From positions 1-33,853 of the forward strand of contig ONGM01000229.1 in assembly GCA_900317365.1 (NCBI GenBank): DNA of 33,853 bases, read 5' to 3'. A program made the position numbers and the translations under genes. Under the pieces are notes generated by a model. That model had not been told where the DNA came from. It ran no database searches and worked only from the letters and a program-made list of their open reading frames with translations. Each line of letters starts with the position of its first letter. Position 1 is the first letter of the stretch. The stretch comes from an uncultured Planctomycetota bacterium (GTDB lineage Bacteria > Planctomycetota > Planctomycetia > Pirellulales > Thermoguttaceae). Shown here one piece after another: positions 33,109-33,853 of the stretch.

Positions 33109-33853
33109 ATAATCGTACGGGACGCGATTCTTTTTGAGGCTATTGAGCAGGAGGAACTTGAGCTTCGGCGGAACGATTTTGTCTTTCGGACCGTAGGCGC
33201 AAAGGGTAGGCGCGGAGTCTTGGGTAACGATCGCCGCCGGGGAGATTTCGTCGATCGACTTTTGATATTCTCCGCTCTCAACCATTTCTGGGGTAATATT
33301 CTTTCCGGTGAAGAGAGACGCCGCTCGCGCCGGGTCGGCGTTTGAAGCGTTTCCCCAGAAGTCTTTACCAAACGCGGCGGGTCCGGTTTGCTGAAAGACA
33401 AACTTTACCGGTATCGGCGATTCGCTTCCGTATCGGTAAGCGTAGAGCATTGCGAGAGCGCCGCCAGCGGAACCGCCGGTCGTCGCCATTTCCGTTACGT
33501 CGTAGCCCATTGACGCGCATTGCTTTTTCGCGGCCTCAACGCATTGGAGCGCCTCTTCCGTCATACTATTGAGACTTGCGCCGTCCACGCCTAAGTACGT
33601 ATAGTTCATGGCGACGACAATGAATCCCTTAGACGCGTAGTACTGGCAGAGAACGACGTCGTCGCTTTTGTCCCCTGACGTAAAGCCGCCGCCGTGTATG
33701 TCCAAAATGAGTGATTGCGGCTCAGATTTGTCCAATCCGGTCGGCAAGTAGAGCGTGTAAACGTTTCGTTCCTTATCGCCGTATCAGAGATTCTCATAGA
33801 TCGTTCCGACGCTCTCGTCCCAGTCGACTTTCATAAGACGCGTCTGAGTTTGA
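33049..33853 (-). pseudogene. Alpha/beta-hydrolase (esterase/lipase) pseudogene with nonsense codon and lost C-terminus
   Basis: On the minus strand the frame is open from the right edge through KVDWDESVGTIYENL, then meets an in-frame TGA (33784-33786), and continues YGDKERNVYTLYLP with the esterase core. That core has the oxyanion HGGG, nucleophile motif GGSAGG and catalytic-Asp region YGPKDKIVPP. After NRVPYDY (33109-33117) homology to the other copy ends. The frame instead reads about 20 unrelated residues antisense to the Rpn-like tail. The catalytic-histidine segment (FPHSNHG in the copy at 3.1 kb) is missing. A shorter product starting at 33747 could be made but would lack the triad histidine. 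Upstream sequence, probably with a signal peptide, is outside the window. Confidence 0.85.

Noticed and set aside
1..33853. tRNA, rRNA or CRISPR
   Set aside because: No T-loop-like word sits in a foldable context, and no regularly spaced long repeats were found by eye.

Overview
The window looks like a chromosomal segment of a planctomycete, probably a gut or anaerobic lineage related to Pirellulales. The evidence is a set of planctomycete-style proteins: a TPR protein with two RNA polymerase alpha-CTD-like domains, a membrane protein with an N-terminal CxxC...CxxC (MJ0042-type) zinc ribbon, a 278-residue secreted protein whose C-terminal half I recall only from planctomycetes, a sigma region-2-like small protein, and an autotransporter. 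Coding density is high. The core DNA is GC-rich and dominated by CG-containing words (cgacg, gcgcg), so long spurious ORFs occur antisense to most genes. No tRNA, rRNA or CRISPR array was seen.

Region 1 (1-4.7 kb) is accessory and partly AT-richer. It holds the start of a radical SAM activase-like gene coupled to a gene for a cysteine-motif protein, a low-molecular-weight tyrosine phosphatase (TTG start), a chloramphenicol-acetyltransferase-like gene, a decayed alpha/beta-hydrolase pseudogene, and a clear DpnI-family methyl-directed endonuclease on the + strand with its own promoter.

Region 2 (4.7-17.6 kb, all minus strand) holds a C5-cytosine DNA methyltransferase convergent with the DpnI-like gene, an orphan ExbD, Tgt (queuosine), the TPR/alpha-CTD protein, a Bax-inhibitor-1-like membrane protein, RpiB with a large insertion, a short-chain dehydrogenase and a MATE exporter. 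It ends with a four-gene cluster of two-SIS-domain isomerase, PIG-L deacetylase, glutamine-amidotransferase-like protein and PPi-type phosphofructokinase. That cluster suggests amino-sugar processing feeding reversible glycolysis.

Region 3 (18-25.7 kb, + strand) holds an autotransporter, a sigma-region-2-like small protein, guaB with a strong promoter and a roughly 190-nt leader, a secreted planctomycete-type protein, and tyrS with a promoter and a strong terminator. Region 4 (25.7-29.5 kb, minus) is a probable two-gene operon: the zinc-ribbon membrane protein followed by a secreted GH36 alpha-galactosidase-like enzyme. Region 5 (29.5-32.5 kb, +) holds mtnA, a conserved protein with an acidic tail, and a Sir2 deacylase.

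Region 6 (32.6-33.85 kb) is another decay zone. Two Rpn-type C-terminal fragments are joined abruptly to a truncated alpha/beta-hydrolase pseudogene of the same family as the one at 3.1-3.6 kb. The most noteworthy points are the DpnI-like/m5C-methyltransferase pair, the two complementary hydrolase wrecks and the sharp Rpn/hydrolase junction, the radical-SAM/cysteine-motif pair, and the double alpha-CTD protein.
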